From Maribacter dokdonensis DSW-8 (lineage in GTDB: Bacteria > Bacteroidota > Bacteroidia > Flavobacteriales > Flavobacteriaceae): a stretch of DNA of 64,000 nt. A model generated the notes under the pieces. That model saw only the letters and a program-made list of their open reading frames with translations, was not told the DNA's origin and did no database searches. This document shows positions 28,175 through 37,749 of the stretch, one piece after another. The stretch covers positions 11,466 through 75,465 of the forward strand of contig NZ_LDPE01000009.1 in NCBI RefSeq assembly GCF_001447995.1. Direction: 5' to 3'. Each line of letters begins with the position of its first letter. Within the stretch, counting starts at the first letter, position 1. Position numbers and translations under genes: made by a program.

Positions 28175-28912
28175 TTATAGATTAGCTTTTTTTGCAACAT
28201 AAATTGAAGCAACCCCAAATGTTTGAGGTTTATTCGTTACATCTATAAACCCAATTTCGCGCAAAATATTGTTGAAGTTTTCTCCATGTGGAAAAACGGA
28301 AGCAGATTCGCTTAAATAGCCATATGCCGAATCGTCTTTTGAGAAGATTTTTCCAATTAATGGAAGAATATTTTTTGTGTAGAAATTGTAACCTTGTTTG
28401 TAAGGGGTCTTGGTGGGTACAGATGTTTCCAGGACCACTAACGTGCCGTTAGGTTTTAAAACTCTAAGAATTTCAGCCATACCCGTTTCAAGGGTTTCAA
28501 AGTTACGTACTCCAAAAGACACGGTTACGGCATCAAAAGAATTAGCGTCGAAAACAAGATTTTCACTGTCACCAACTACCATTTCAATGGTATTGTCCAA
28601 ATTTTTATCGGTTACTTTTTCTTTACCAACCGCCAACATTCCCGGAGAAATATCTAGGCCCACAATTTTTTTTGCACCTGTTTTTGTAAGTGCTATGGCT
28701 AAGTCGCCAGTACCTGTTGCAATATCTAATATAGAATTAGGTTGTTCCTTTTTTAAAATTTCAACAACTTTTTTACGCCATTTAATGTCAATGCCAAAAG
28801 AAATTACTCTGTTTAAACCGTCGTAATTTTTAGAAATGGTATCGAACATTTTGGTCACCTGTTCCTTTTTACCTAAGTCAGAATCTTTGTATGGCGTAAC
28901 TTTTTGGGGCAT
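28175..28912 (-). CDS. ubiE: Demethylmenaquinone methyltransferase (UbiE/MenG family)
   Basis: Adds the C-methyl group in the last step of menaquinone synthesis with S-adenosylmethionine. From ATG 28912 ([18 protein letters not shown]) the product has 245 residues. Motifs are [33 protein letters not shown], the SAM site [12 protein letters not shown] near residue 60, [11 protein letters not shown] and the family-specific FGVRNF. The alternative start at 28942 overlaps the -7 element at 28932-28939 and is rejected. It precedes porT, both on the minus strand. Menaquinone is the substrate of the Na+-NQR encoded further along. Confidence 0.95.
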   Translation of the reverse strand: MPQKVTPYKDSDLGKKEQVTKMFDTISKNYDGLNRVISFGIDIKWRKKVVEILKKEQPNSILDIATGTGDLAIALTKTGAKKIVGLDISPGMLAVGKEKVTDKNLDNTIEMVVGDSENLVFDANSFDAVTVSFGVRNFETLETGMAEILRVLKPNGTLVVLETSVPTKTPYKQGYNFYTKNILPLIGKIFSKDDSAYGYLSESASVFPHGENFNNILREIGFIDVTNKPQTFGVASIYVAKKANL

Positions 28913-28931
28913 TATATTGTTATTTTTTTGG

Positions 28932-28939
28932 CAAATATA
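28932..28939 (-). promoter_or_regulatory. -7 element of the ubiE-porT unit
   Basis: Minus-strand TATATTTG is a perfect TAnnTTTG, 19 bases before the ubiE ATG at 28912. This position rules out the upstream start at 28942. No clear -33 TTG. Confidence 0.55.
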
Positions 28940-29033
28940 CAATATAGTAGGAGCTTAACTCCTTTTTAACCACCAAGGTTGGTCATTGATAGGTTAAAGA
29001 ATTGAAAATAAAGAATAAACTAATTTAATTATG

Positions 29034-29041
29034 TAATTTTG
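29034..29041 (+). promoter_or_regulatory. Candidate -7 element of trkA-trkH
   Basis: TAATTTTG fits TAnnTTTG and lies 99 bases upstream of the trkA start, implying a leader of about 90 bases. No TTG at the expected -33 spacing; modest support only. Confidence 0.4.
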
Positions 29042-29140
29042 CCCCATAATAATTGCTACGGTTTTCAAGACTACTTTTAAGTATTTATAGTGTTTAAGAG
29101 AGAAATTTTATGCTTGATAATTAGCGGTCTAATAAGATAA

Positions 29141-30490
29141 ATGAAGATTATAATTGCTGGTGCTGGGGAAGTAGGCTTTCATTTGGCCAAATTACTATCC
29201 TATGAATCACAGGATATTACTTTAATCGATTCTAAAAAAGAGAGTCTGGCTTATGCCGATAACCATTTAGATATTCGTGTTTTAAAAGGTGATGCTACTT
29301 CTATTGCGGTGTTGAACGATGCCCAAGTGCAAAATTCTGACTTGGTTATTGCGGTTACCTCTTCTGAAACAACGAACTTAACACTTTGTATGTTGGCCAA
29401 ACAGCTTGGTTGTAAACGAACTATTGCCAGAATATCTAATACCGAATTTATAAAGAATAAGGATCTTTTAAGGTTTTCTGACCTGGGGATAGATGAATTG
29501 ATTTCACCCGAAGCATTGGCGGCGACTGAAATTCAAATGTTGTTGAATAAATCTGCATTCAACGATACCTATGAATTCGAGGAGGGCGAACTGATTATGG
29601 TAGGGGTTTCTTTACTGAAATCTGCGCCGTTTGTAGGTAAAATGGTAAAAGAGGCTGCCAAAATTTTCCCTGAATTACATTTCATGCCCATAGCCTTGCA
29701 ACGTACAGGAACGCAATATACGGTTATACCGCGTGGTGATACCGTTTTTAAAGAAGGTGACCAAGTATACTTTATTACGGTAAAGGAAGGTGTAGATGAG
29801 TTGTATAAATTAACTGGAAAGAAAAAAGCTGAAATCAAGAATGTAATGATTCTTGGTGGTAGTAAAGTAGGTTATAAGACAGCAAGAGATCTGTGTGCCA
29901 ACAAGTTCAATGTAAAGTTGATAGAAAAGAATAAGGAGAAAGCCTTTGATCTTGCTGACGAATTGCCAAATGCACTGGTAATTAATGGTGATGGTAGAAA
30001 TGTTGAGCTGTTAGATGAAGAAAGTTTAGAGTCCATGGATGCCTTTATTGCAGTAACCGGCAATTCAGAGACCAATATTATGTCTTGCTTGGTGGCAAAA
30101 TCAAAGTATATTAAAAAGACCATAGCTTTGGTGGAGAACATGGATTATTTTCAGCTCTCACATTCTATAGGTATAGATACTTTGATCAATAAAAAGCTTT
30201 TAGCTGCAAACAATATTTTTAGGCACATTCGAAAAGGTGAAGTTGTAGCATTAATGCGATTAAACAACTTAAACGCCGAAATTTTAGAATTCATCGTAAA
30301 AAGAAATTCTAAAGTGACCGGTGCTACTATTAGAGAGTTAGATTTTCCTAAGGCGGCTACTATTGGTGGTGTTGTTAGGGATGGGGTAGGCCACATTGCA
30401 CTTGGTGGTTTTAATATACAGGAAGGAGATAGGGTAGTAGTTTGTTGTCTACCATCTGAAATTCCTAAAATAGAACGAATGTTCCTTTAA
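29141..30490 (+). CDS. trkA: Trk potassium uptake regulatory subunit TrkA
   Basis: TrkA is the cytoplasmic NAD(H)/ATP-binding ring that gates the TrkH potassium channel. The 449-residue product has two tandem RCK units: first Rossmann loop GAGEVGFHLAKLL at residues 6-18, second LGGSKVGYKTARDL near residue 237, each followed by a C-terminal RCK domain (ELIMVGVSLLKSAPFVGKMV and LEFIVKRNSKVTGATI). NAD-contact acidic residues follow each fold (LIDSKK, LIEKNK). It is one base before trkH, so the two subunits are cotranslated. Confidence 0.96.
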   Translation: MKIIIAGAGEVGFHLAKLLSYESQDITLIDSKKESLAYADNHLDIRVLKGDATSIAVLNDAQVQNSDLVIAVTSSETTNLTLCMLAKQLGCKRTIARISNTEFIKNKDLLRFSDLGIDELISPEALAATEIQMLLNKSAFNDTYEFEEGELIMVGVSLLKSAPFVGKMVKEAAKIFPELHFMPIALQRTGTQYTVIPRGDTVFKEGDQVYFITVKEGVDELYKLTGKKKAEIKNVMILGGSKVGYKTARDLCANKFNVKLIEKNKEKAFDLADELPNALVINGDGRNVELLDEESLESMDAFIAVTGNSETNIMSCLVAKSKYIKKTIALVENMDYFQLSHSIGIDTLINKKLLAANNIFRHIRKGEVVALMRLNNLNAEILEFIVKRNSKVTGATIRELDFPKAATIGGVVRDGVGHIALGGFNIQEGDRVVVCCLPSEIPKIERMFL

Positions 30491-30491
30491 G

Positions 30492-31985
30492 ATGCGACTT
30501 AATTTAAGAATTATATTTCATATCATGGGGCTTCTGTTACTTTGTAATGGGGGGTTTATGCTTTTGGCTGCAGTTGTTAGTGGTCTTTATAAAGATGGGG
30601 CTACCTTGAGTATTGCACTTGCTTCTATCTGTACTATGTTCGTTGGTGTTTTTATGATGTACTATACCAGGGGGCATAAAAAAGAGGTAAAACAAAAAGA
30701 AGGATACATCATTGTAACATTTGGGTGGATCGTAATGTCCATTTCCGGGATGTTGCCATATCTGTTTTCTGGAGCGTTACCCACGATAACCAATGCTTTT
30801 TTTGAAACTATTTCAGGTTATACCACAACCGGGGCATCAATCATGGATGATATTGAAGCCATGCCCGAAGGAATTCTTTTTTGGCGTAGTTTAACCCATT
30901 GGATCGGTGGTATGGGAATCATTGTTTTGGCAATTGCCATTCTGCCTTTGTTGGGTATTGGTGGTATGCAGTTATTCTCTGCAGAGGCACCAGGACCTAC
31001 TGGGGATAAGTTGCACCCTAGAATTACTGATACGGCAAAACGACTTTGGCTTATTTATTTTGGATACACTGTGGCAGAGACCATATTATTGCAGTTAGCT
31101 GGTATGTCCTTTTTTGATGCTATCAATCATGCAATGGCGACGTTATCTACAGGTGGATTTTCAACTAAAAATGCAAGTGTAGCTTATTGGAACGATCAGC
31201 CTTTAATTCAATATATCATCATATTCTTTATGTTTTTAGCGGGTAGTAATTTCGTATTAAGCTACTTCGCCTTTAAGGGTAAAGTACAAAAAGTAATAAA
31301 GGATGAGGAGTTTAGGTATTACGCAGGCTTTGTCATCGTGTTTACAATAATCGTTGCTTTGGTAGTATATTTCAAAGCAAATATTACAGAGCTTACTCCC
31401 GGTTATCCTATGGTGTTAGGAAAGGCGGAAAGTGCTTTAAGACATTCACTGTTTCAGATCATCTCTGTGATAACCACTACTGGTTTTGTTAGTGCTGATT
31501 TTACGCAATGGACACCCTTTTTAACCGTGTTTTTCTTTGGACTATTCTTTTTGGGTGGCTCTGCGGGTTCTACTGCCGGTGGTATAAAGGTTATGAGGCA
31601 TTTATTGATAATTAAAAACGGAGTATTGGAATTTAAGCGTACGTTGCATACGAATGCCATAATTCCTGTACGATACAATGATAAAACGGTAAAGGAAAAA
31701 ATTGTCTATAATATTATTGGTTTCTTTGTGCTGTACATGTTACTGTTTATTATTGGTGCTTTGGTGTTAGGTTTCTTGGGGTTGGATTTTGAATCTGCCA
31801 TCGGAGGGGCGGCATCTTCTTTAGGTAATGTAGGTCCTGCTTTGGGGAGTCTAAATCCGGTCAGTAATTTTAACAGCTTGCCCGATCTTGCAAAATGGTG
31901 GTGCGGATTTTTAATGCTTGCCGGTAGGTTGGAGTTATTTACCGTACTGATTTTATTGACTCCTTATTTTTGGAAAAGCACTTAA
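30492..31985 (+). CDS. trkH: Trk potassium uptake channel subunit TrkH
   Basis: TrkH is the membrane channel that imports K+. The 497-residue product has about ten membrane segments and the four pore-loop repeats of the family: SGYTTTGASIM near residue 112, LSTGGFSTKN near 220, VITTTGFVSADF near 327 and the last VGPALGSLNP near 450, each with the conserved Gly of the selectivity filter. Two helices deeper, the conserved GGSAGSTAGGIKVMR marks the intramembrane loop near residue 357. Follows trkA immediately; ends at a bidirectional terminator. Confidence 0.96.
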   Translation: MRLNLRIIFHIMGLLLLCNGGFMLLAAVVSGLYKDGATLSIALASICTMFVGVFMMYYTRGHKKEVKQKEGYIIVTFGWIVMSISGMLPYLFSGALPTITNAFFETISGYTTTGASIMDDIEAMPEGILFWRSLTHWIGGMGIIVLAIAILPLLGIGGMQLFSAEAPGPTGDKLHPRITDTAKRLWLIYFGYTVAETILLQLAGMSFFDAINHAMATLSTGGFSTKNASVAYWNDQPLIQYIIIFFMFLAGSNFVLSYFAFKGKVQKVIKDEEFRYYAGFVIVFTIIVALVVYFKANITELTPGYPMVLGKAESALRHSLFQIISVITTTGFVSADFTQWTPFLTVFFFGLFFLGGSAGSTAGGIKVMRHLLIIKNGVLEFKRTLHTNAIIPVRYNDKTVKEKIVYNIIGFFVLYMLLFIIGALVLGFLGLDFESAIGGAASSLGNVGPALGSLNPVSNFNSLPDLAKWWCGFLMLAGRLELFTVLILLTPYFWKST

Positions 31986-32004
31986 GGTAAAGAATAGTAG
32001 AAAT

Positions 32005-32035
32005 AAAAAAGTCCCTTTTCTAAAGGGACTTTTTT
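32005..32035. terminator. Bidirectional terminator between trkH and the aminotransferase gene
   Basis: GTCCCTTT (32011-32018) pairs with AAAGGGAC (32022-32029), loop of three bases, flanked by six A on the left and six T on the right. It serves trkH on the plus strand and the gene ending at 32054 on the minus strand. Confidence 0.9.
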
Positions 32036-32053
32036 ATGAATATATGCTGAGGT

Positions 32054-33244
32054 TTACTTTAGCGCTTCTTTAATTCTTGATATTGCTTCTTTAATTTCTT
32101 TTACTGACGCCGCATAAGAAATACGAATACAGTTTCCATTACCAAAAGCATCTCCCGTAACGGTAGCTACATTTGCTTCTTCTAATATGTACATAGAAAA
32201 ATCAGATGCATTATTAATTTGCTTGCCTCTCAAGGTTTTTCCAAAGTAAGCGGTAACATCTGGGTACACATAAAATGCACCCTCTGGCTCATTACATTTA
32301 AAACCTTCAATTTCATTCAATAGGCTTAAAATAAGTTTACGTCTTTCTTTAAACTCATCAACCATATACTTTATTCGTTCTGGTGATTCTTCTAAAGCTG
32401 TAATAACTGCGCGTTGTGCTATACAGTTTGCACCACTGGTTACTTGACCTTGTAATTTGTTGGTAGCACGTGCAATATATGCAGGAGCACCAATATATCC
32501 AATTCTCCATCCGGTCATTGCAAATGCTTTGGCAACACCGTTTACCGTAACGGTACGGTCATACATATCTTCAAATTCGGCCATGGAGGCGTGTGCCGTA
32601 ACACCATAGTTAATGTGCTCATAGATTTCATCGCTGACCACTATAATTTGAGGATGTTTTTGAAGTACGTCCGCTAGTGCACGTAATTCTTCTTTACTAT
32701 AGATAGACCCACTTGGGTTACAAGGAGAACTATACCATAACATTCTGGTTTTTGGTGTAATAGCGGCTTCCAGCTGCTCAGCTGTCATTTTAAAATCATT
32801 CTCCAAAGTGGTTGGCACTTCTACCGGTACACCATCTGCTAATTTTACGATATCGCTGTAACTTACCCAGTAAGGACAAGGTAAAATTACTTCGTCACCT
32901 GCGTTCAATATAACTTGGGCAACATTGTATAAGGATTGTTTAGCTCCTGTTGAAACAACTATTTGAGCAGGCTCATAATTTAAATTGTTATCTCTTTTAA
33001 ATTTGGTTATGATAGCTTTTTTAAGTTCTACATATCCATCAACTGGAGTATAGGAATTATAATCTTCGTTCACTGCTTTAATTGCAGCTTCTTTAATGTA
33101 ATCTGGAGTATTGAAATCTGGCTCGCCTAAGCTAAGACCAATAATATCTTTACCTTCAGCCCTTAGTTCACGGGCTTTAGCAGCCATTTCTAAAGTAGCT
33201 GACGGTGTAACACTGTTGATTCTGTCCGAAAGTTGATTGCTCAT
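32054..33244 (-). CDS. Pyridoxal-phosphate aminotransferase, class I (aspartate aminotransferase type)
   Basis: A 396-residue fold-type I aminotransferase of the Ib group that includes thermophilic aspartate aminotransferases. Motifs are IIGLSLGEPDFNTPDYI, VVSTGAKQSLYN, YSSPCNPSGSIYS, VVSDEIYEHINYG and the PLP-lysine segment GVAKAFAMTGWRIGY; the carboxylate-binding Arg is in NCIRISYA near the C-terminus. It probably makes aspartate from oxaloacetate and glutamate, though substrate use (for example prephenate) cannot be settled. The gene follows the desaturase gene after 15 bases on the minus strand. Confidence 0.93.
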   Translation of the reverse strand: MSNQLSDRINSVTPSATLEMAAKARELRAEGKDIIGLSLGEPDFNTPDYIKEAAIKAVNEDYNSYTPVDGYVELKKAIITKFKRDNNLNYEPAQIVVSTGAKQSLYNVAQVILNAGDEVILPCPYWVSYSDIVKLADGVPVEVPTTLENDFKMTAEQLEAAITPKTRMLWYSSPCNPSGSIYSKEELRALADVLQKHPQIIVVSDEIYEHINYGVTAHASMAEFEDMYDRTVTVNGVAKAFAMTGWRIGYIGAPAYIARATNKLQGQVTSGANCIAQRAVITALEESPERIKYMVDEFKERRKLILSLLNEIEGFKCNEPEGAFYVYPDVTAYFGKTLRGKQINNASDFSMYILEEANVATVTGDAFGNGNCIRISYAASVKEIKEAISRIKEALK

Positions 33245-33259
33245 GGGTACTCTTAATTT

Positions 33260-34360
33260 CTAGTATTGTAAAGTAGGCTCTTTGCCCAACTCTTTTAAAT
33301 GTTTAAAGTGCGAAATTATAGCTTTTCTGGTAGTTTTATACTCGTGATAAGGTAAATTAAATTCCTGTGCCGTCTGTTTCACAATTTTTGAAATTTTTGT
33401 GTAATGTACATGGCTTATGTTAGGGAATATATGGTGTTCAACTTGATGGTTCAATCCGCCGGTAAACCAATTTACTATTCTGTTTTTGGTTCCGAAATTT
33501 ACAGTGGTAAACAGTTGGTGAATGGCCCAAGTGTTTTTCATGGTGCCAGATTCATCGGGTAAAGGGGTATCCGCATCATCAACGATATGAGCTAGTTGAA
33601 AAACAACGCTGAGAATTACACCTGCAACGTAGTGCATTAAAAAGAATCCTATTAATATTTTCCACCAAGCAATATCTAATATAAGCATAGGTAGTACGAT
33701 CCAAATGGTAATGTACAATATTTTGGTAATGATAAGTGTACTCCAATTCATGGTAGCACTAGGTAGTTTTCCATAAGATAATTTACGCTTCATATAGCGG
33801 TACATCTGTTGGAAATCCGTGGTTATCGCCCAGTTGAAAGTCAAAAGACCATAAAGAAATACAGAATAAAAATGTTGAAACTTGTGGTGTTTCTTCCATT
33901 CGGCATGTTTGGAAAAACGTAAAATTCTACCAGCCTCCATGTCCTCATCATGTTCATGAATGTTCGTATACGTATGGTGAAGTACATTATGTTGTACTTG
34001 CCAATTATATACATTTCCAGCTAAGATGTAAATACTGCTTCCCATTAATTTATTCACCCATTTTTTGTTAGAATAAGCTCCATGGTTACCGTCATGCATT
34101 ACGTTCATGCCAACACCGGCCATGCCTATACCCATAACTATGGTCAAAAGTACATTGGCCCAGTTAGGTAGACCTAAGGTCAAAATCAAAAAATAGGGAG
34201 CAAGAAACAAAGCGAACATGATTACTGTTTTTAGGTGTAATCGCCAATTACCTGTCTTTTTAAGTTTATTTGTTTTAAAATATTCGTTAACTCTGCTGTT
34301 CAAAGTTTTGAAGAACTTGGCAGAATCAGTTCTAGGGAAACGAATGGTATTTTGTTCCAT
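33260..34360 (-). CDS. Membrane fatty acid (acyl-CoA/acyl-lipid) desaturase
   Basis: A 366-residue integral membrane di-iron desaturase. The three histidine boxes are visible: HDGNHGAYS near residue 97, HNVLHHTYTN near 132 and HQVEHHIFP near 307. The last is QxxHH, as in front-end and linoleoyl-CoA desaturase-like enzymes. Four to six membrane segments lie around them. It should introduce a double bond into membrane fatty acyl chains, a common cold adaptation in marine bacteria. A TATATTTG element on the minus strand at 34470-34477 could be its promoter, about 110 bases upstream. Possibly cotranscribed with the aminotransferase. Confidence 0.93.
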   Translation of the reverse strand: MEQNTIRFPRTDSAKFFKTLNSRVNEYFKTNKLKKTGNWRLHLKTVIMFALFLAPYFLILTLGLPNWANVLLTIVMGIGMAGVGMNVMHDGNHGAYSNKKWVNKLMGSSIYILAGNVYNWQVQHNVLHHTYTNIHEHDEDMEAGRILRFSKHAEWKKHHKFQHFYSVFLYGLLTFNWAITTDFQQMYRYMKRKLSYGKLPSATMNWSTLIITKILYITIWIVLPMLILDIAWWKILIGFFLMHYVAGVILSVVFQLAHIVDDADTPLPDESGTMKNTWAIHQLFTTVNFGTKNRIVNWFTGGLNHQVEHHIFPNISHVHYTKISKIVKQTAQEFNLPYHEYKTTRKAIISHFKHLKELGKEPTLQY

Positions 34361-34469
34361 AATTCGGTAATCTTTTACTTAATATAATGTAATTGAATCT
34401 ATAATAGTTTGATAGCTTAATTAAAAGCCAAATCTTTGCACGAGTGAATATACTAATTAAATCTATTTA

Positions 34470-34477
34470 CAAATATA
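34470..34477 (-). promoter_or_regulatory. Candidate -7 element of the desaturase gene
   Basis: Minus-strand TATATTTG is a perfect TAnnTTTG, but it lies 109 bases before the desaturase start and directly next to the divergent rsmG start, so its use is uncertain. Confidence 0.35.
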
Positions 34478-34480
34478 CGG

Positions 34481-35116
34481 ATGACTGCTGAAATCATATT
34501 TGAAAATTTTCCCAATTTATCTGAAGATCAGAAAAGAAGGTTTGAGAAACTAGAGGAACTATATAAAGACTGGAACCAAAAAATTAATGTGGTATCCAGA
34601 AAAGATATAGATGAACTTTATTTAAGACATGTTTTGCATTCTTTGGGAATTGCAAAATTTATTCAGTTTAAAGAAGGTTCATCTGTTTTAGATGTGGGTA
34701 CAGGTGGTGGTTTTCCCGGTATACCATTAGCTATCTTTTTTCCAGAAGTTGAGTTTACTTTGGTAGATTCAATAGGAAAAAAGATAAAGGTAGTAAATGA
34801 GGTAGTTGAAGGATTACAGCTAACCAACGTAAAGACCATTAATGCAAGGGTAGAGGAAATACCTGACCGATTTGATTTTATCGTAAGTAGAGCAGTAGCG
34901 GCTATGCCTACTTTTGTTCACTGGGTAAAGGGTAAAATCAAAAAAGAATCAAAACACGATATTAGAAACGGAATTCTCTATTTAAAGGGCGGGGATCTGC
35001 AAGATGAATTAAAGGAGTATAGAAATGCAGAAATCTTTGAGTTGACCAATTACTTCAAAGAAGATTTTTTTGAAACTAAGAAAATGGTCTATCTGCCTTT
35101 AAAGTATAAAGGGTAG
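34481..35116 (+). CDS. rsmG: 16S rRNA (guanine-527-N7)-methyltransferase
   Basis: RsmG (GidB) methylates G527 of 16S rRNA. The 211-residue product shows DWNQKINVVSRKDIDELYLRHVLHS, the SAM-binding VLDVGTGGGFPGIPLAI near residue 70, and the family-specific FDFIVSRAVAAMPTFV. Length is normal. The gene is monocistronic, divergent from the desaturase. It is followed by a 244-base stretch without a gene up to a palindromic terminator. Confidence 0.96.
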   Translation: MTAEIIFENFPNLSEDQKRRFEKLEELYKDWNQKINVVSRKDIDELYLRHVLHSLGIAKFIQFKEGSSVLDVGTGGGFPGIPLAIFFPEVEFTLVDSIGKKIKVVNEVVEGLQLTNVKTINARVEEIPDRFDFIVSRAVAAMPTFVHWVKGKIKKESKHDIRNGILYLKGGDLQDELKEYRNAEIFELTNYFKEDFFETKKMVYLPLKYKG

Positions 35117-35360
35117 TTAAAAGTGTTACAACAAAAAAGAGCTATAATATGCCTTTTTGTATTTACGTGCAAATTCCTTTAAGTTGTTCCAAATATGTAT
35201 TTGAATACATGTGATATGTAATTTTAAATTGTCAATAATCATAAGCAATTGATTTTAAATGAGGTACAAAGTTCGGTAAATCACATTGAGTTTACAATTA
35301 ATTAACGTTAAATTTACATTGATATTGTGTTAGTGAGGTGTTAATTTAGTTGAATAAATA
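35117..35360. other. Gene-free stretch after rsmG
   Basis: 244 bases of AT-rich sequence between the rsmG stop and the palindromic terminator. I see no start-to-stop frame of coding character, no tRNA and no hairpin of note. Nothing can be assigned. Confidence 0.6.
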
Positions 35361-35398
35361 AAAAAAGGTCCATCAAATTCATTTGATGGACCTTTTTT
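35361..35398. terminator. Bidirectional palindromic terminator between rsmG and the DinB-like gene
   Basis: 18-bp perfect arms (35361-35378 with 35381-35398, core GGTCCATCAAAT / ATTTGATGGACC) separated by two bases, with A and T runs at the outer ends. It ends the DinB-like gene on the minus strand and can stop plus-strand transcription from rsmG. Confidence 0.88.
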
Positions 35399-35415
35399 AT
35401 GCTTTGTGAAATTAT

Positions 35416-35925
35416 TTATTTACTCCATGGTGGTACCACGCCATTAGTTCTTGCATAAGCTATTAATTGCCCTTTGTGCTCGCCATTGTGTTCCATAATT
35501 GCCAATAGGCCGCCAAGTTTGTTTGACTTCATAAATCCGAAATCAACTTCTTCGTCTAAAGTGCCATCTTCTACTTTCGTAATGTTTTTAAGTACAAATT
35601 CATTAGATTTTTTTAGGGCGGCTATAATATTTTCTTTTCCTGTAATTTTACTTAATCCCATGATGTCTATATCCTCTGGCGGGGCAAAGCCTAGTTTTGA
35701 GGCAAGGAAATAATTGGCACCTGCTACGTGCAAAAGCGCTTCTCCTACAGAACTTATACCTTCTGCCGGTCTCCAATCATATTTTTCTTCAGGGAAAGCT
35801 TCGGCAAGTTGAACAACCTGTAATTGATTGCCGGTTAAAACTGCTTGAATGCTGCTTTGTGTTAGTCCGTCTTGGGCAAAAGAGATGCAGCTAGTTAGAA
35901 GTAAGGTGAATAGTAACTTTTTCAT
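35416..35925 (-). CDS. DinB-superfamily protein with signal peptide
   Basis: A 169-residue exported protein: signal peptide MKKLLFTLLLTSCISFAQ, then a DinB-like four-helix bundle. The three metal-binding histidines expected of the fold are visible as LLHVAG, and EHNGEHKGQL in the C-terminal helix. DinB-like proteins are metal-binding helical bundles, some of them thiol transferases; no function can be assigned here. Export is unusual for DinB proteins in general but common in Bacteroidota. Single gene between two palindromic terminators. Confidence 0.85.
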   Translation of the reverse strand: MKKLLFTLLLTSCISFAQDGLTQSSIQAVLTGNQLQVVQLAEAFPEEKYDWRPAEGISSVGEALLHVAGANYFLASKLGFAPPEDIDIMGLSKITGKENIIAALKKSNEFVLKNITKVEDGTLDEEVDFGFMKSNKLGGLLAIMEHNGEHKGQLIAYARTNGVVPPWSK

Positions 35926-35999
35926 AATAAGTGTGTTAAGGTTGATGTTAAGAATGTATAATCTATGTAATTTACTTTAAAGGTAAGGTAAATACAAAA

Positions 36000-36029
36000 A
36001 AAAAGGCTGAAATTAATTTCAGCCTTTTT
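36000..36029. terminator. Loopless 30-bp palindromic terminator between pruA and the DinB-like gene
   Basis: Positions 36000-36014 are the exact reverse complement of 36015-36029 (core GGCTGAAATT / AATTTCAGCC), with A and T runs outside. It lies 11 bases after the pruA stop (minus strand). Confidence 0.88.
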
Positions 36030-36039
36030 AGTTGTTTTT

Positions 36040-37668
36040 TTATCCTAAAAAAGGATATCTGTAATCTACAGGAGTAACGAAGGTTTCTTTAATTAATCGA
36101 GGTGAGACCCAACGTAATAAGTTTTGAGCTGATCCGGCTTTATCATTTGTTCCAGAAGCTCTGGCTCCTCCAAACGGTTGTTGTCCTACAACGGCACCAG
36201 TTGGCTTGTCATTGATGTAGAAATTACCTGCACAATTTTGTAATGCTTTGGTAGCTTCATCAATAGCGTATCTATCTTGAGAAAGAACAGCACCTGTTAA
36301 TGCATATTCAGAAGTTTGATCGATTAATTGAAGGGTTTCGCTCCAATCTTTGTCATCATAAACATAAACGGTTACTACAGGACCAAATAACTCGGTTTCC
36401 ATGGTGGTGTATTTTGGATCTGTCGTTAAGATTACCGTTGGCTCTATGAAATAGCCTTTAGATTTATCAAAACCACCACCTGCGTAAATTTCCGCATTTT
36501 CATCTTCCTTGGCTTGGTTGATGTATTTCACCAATTTATCAAAAGAACCTTCGTGTATTACCGCAGTAATAAAGTTGCTCATATCTTCTGGTGACCCAGG
36601 TTTGTTAAATGATTCTATATCTGCCTTTACGTATTCTAAAATCTCTTTTGAAGTGGATTTTGGTAAGTACACTCTTGACGCTGCGCTACATTTTTGACCT
36701 TGAAATTCAAATGCACCTCTGGAGATAGCGGTTGCTACTTGTTTGGTGTTGGCTGTTGGGTGTGCCAGAATAAAATCTTTACCACCAGTTTCTCCAACTA
36801 TTTTAGGGTATGTTTTATAGGTGTGGATATTGTTACCTATTTGTTTCCATAGTTCTTTGAAAACATGCGTAGAACCTGTAAAGTGTAACCCTGCAAAATC
36901 TGGGCTGGACAAAACAGTGTCGGTTATCATAACTGGGTCACCGTAAACTACATTGATCACTCCGTCAGGTAATCCAGCTTCTTTAAATATGTCTACAATA
37001 ACTTTTGCCGAGAAAATTTGGCTGTCACTTGGTTTCCAAACAACCACATTACCCATCATAGCTGCACTAGCCGGTAGGTTACCCGCAATAGCAGTAAAAT
37101 TAAATGGGGTAATGGCGTATATGAAACCTTCTAATGGTCTGTATTCTACTCTGTTCCAAATACCTTCGGCAGAATCTGGCTGCTCTTCATAAATTTGAGA
37201 CATGTACTCAACATTGAAACGCAAAAAGTCAATTAATTCACACGCCGCATCAATTTCTGCTTGATGAATGTTCTTTGATTGTGCGATCATTGTAGCCGCA
37301 TTAATTTTTGCGCGGTACGGTCCTGCAATGAGTTCAGCAGCTTTCAAGAATATGGCAGCTCTTTGTTCCCAAGTTAGGTTGGCCCAAGCGTTCCTTGATT
37401 CAAGACAGTTATCTATAGCATCCTGTATGTTCTTTTTATCTGCAGTATGGTAAGTGCCAACTATATGTTTATGGTCGTGCGGAGGGGACATCGGTTTGGT
37501 GTTACCTGTACGTACTTCTTCTGAGCCAATGTACATAGGTACATCAACTTGACCGTTAAAATATGTTTTGTATTGTTCTAAAACCGCTTCTCTTTCTGGT
37601 GATTCAGGAGCGTAGCTTTTAATAGGTTCATTAATAGCTGTAGGAACTTGAAAAAATCCTTTACCCAT
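36040..37668 (-). CDS. pruA: L-glutamate gamma-semialdehyde dehydrogenase (delta-1-pyrroline-5-carboxylate dehydrogenase)
   Basis: Oxidises glutamate semialdehyde (from proline breakdown) to glutamate with NAD+. The product from ATG 37668 (MGKGFFQVPTAINEP) has 542 residues, the size of the stand-alone P5C dehydrogenase type. Motifs are the cofactor loop FTGSTHVFKELW, the general base in GETGGKDFILA, the catalytic Cys in FEFQGQKCSAASR, and FGPVVTVYVY. The TTG at 37674 is a possible but poorer start. A TAnnTTTG element at 37698-37705 lies 30 bases upstream. No proline dehydrogenase is nearby. Confidence 0.96.
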   Translation of the reverse strand: MGKGFFQVPTAINEPIKSYAPESPEREAVLEQYKTYFNGQVDVPMYIGSEEVRTGNTKPMSPPHDHKHIVGTYHTADKKNIQDAIDNCLESRNAWANLTWEQRAAIFLKAAELIAGPYRAKINAATMIAQSKNIHQAEIDAACELIDFLRFNVEYMSQIYEEQPDSAEGIWNRVEYRPLEGFIYAITPFNFTAIAGNLPASAAMMGNVVVWKPSDSQIFSAKVIVDIFKEAGLPDGVINVVYGDPVMITDTVLSSPDFAGLHFTGSTHVFKELWKQIGNNIHTYKTYPKIVGETGGKDFILAHPTANTKQVATAISRGAFEFQGQKCSAASRVYLPKSTSKEILEYVKADIESFNKPGSPEDMSNFITAVIHEGSFDKLVKYINQAKEDENAEIYAGGGFDKSKGYFIEPTVILTTDPKYTTMETELFGPVVTVYVYDDKDWSETLQLIDQTSEYALTGAVLSQDRYAIDEATKALQNCAGNFYINDKPTGAVVGQQPFGGARASGTNDKAGSAQNLLRWVSPRLIKETFVTPVDYRYPFLG

Positions 37669-37697
37669 TGTCAAATTTTTTAAATTAAAAAGTTGAC

Positions 37698-37727
37698 CAA
37701 AGGTACTAAAAGGGGATAGGACTAAAA
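37698..37727 (-). promoter_or_regulatory. Candidate pruA promoter
   Basis: Minus-strand TACCTTTG (plus 37698-37705) is a perfect TAnnTTTG; a TTTTA (plus 37723-37727) lies 17 bases further upstream and is one base off the -33 TTTTG. About 30 bases before the ATG. Confidence 0.55.
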
Positions 37728-37749
37728 ACTAATAAAAGATTAAAAGGGT

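Noticed and set aside
35150..35215. Short frame after rsmG beginning MPFCIYVQ
   Set aside because: Only 21 codons, Cys-rich, no conserved features; most likely chance.
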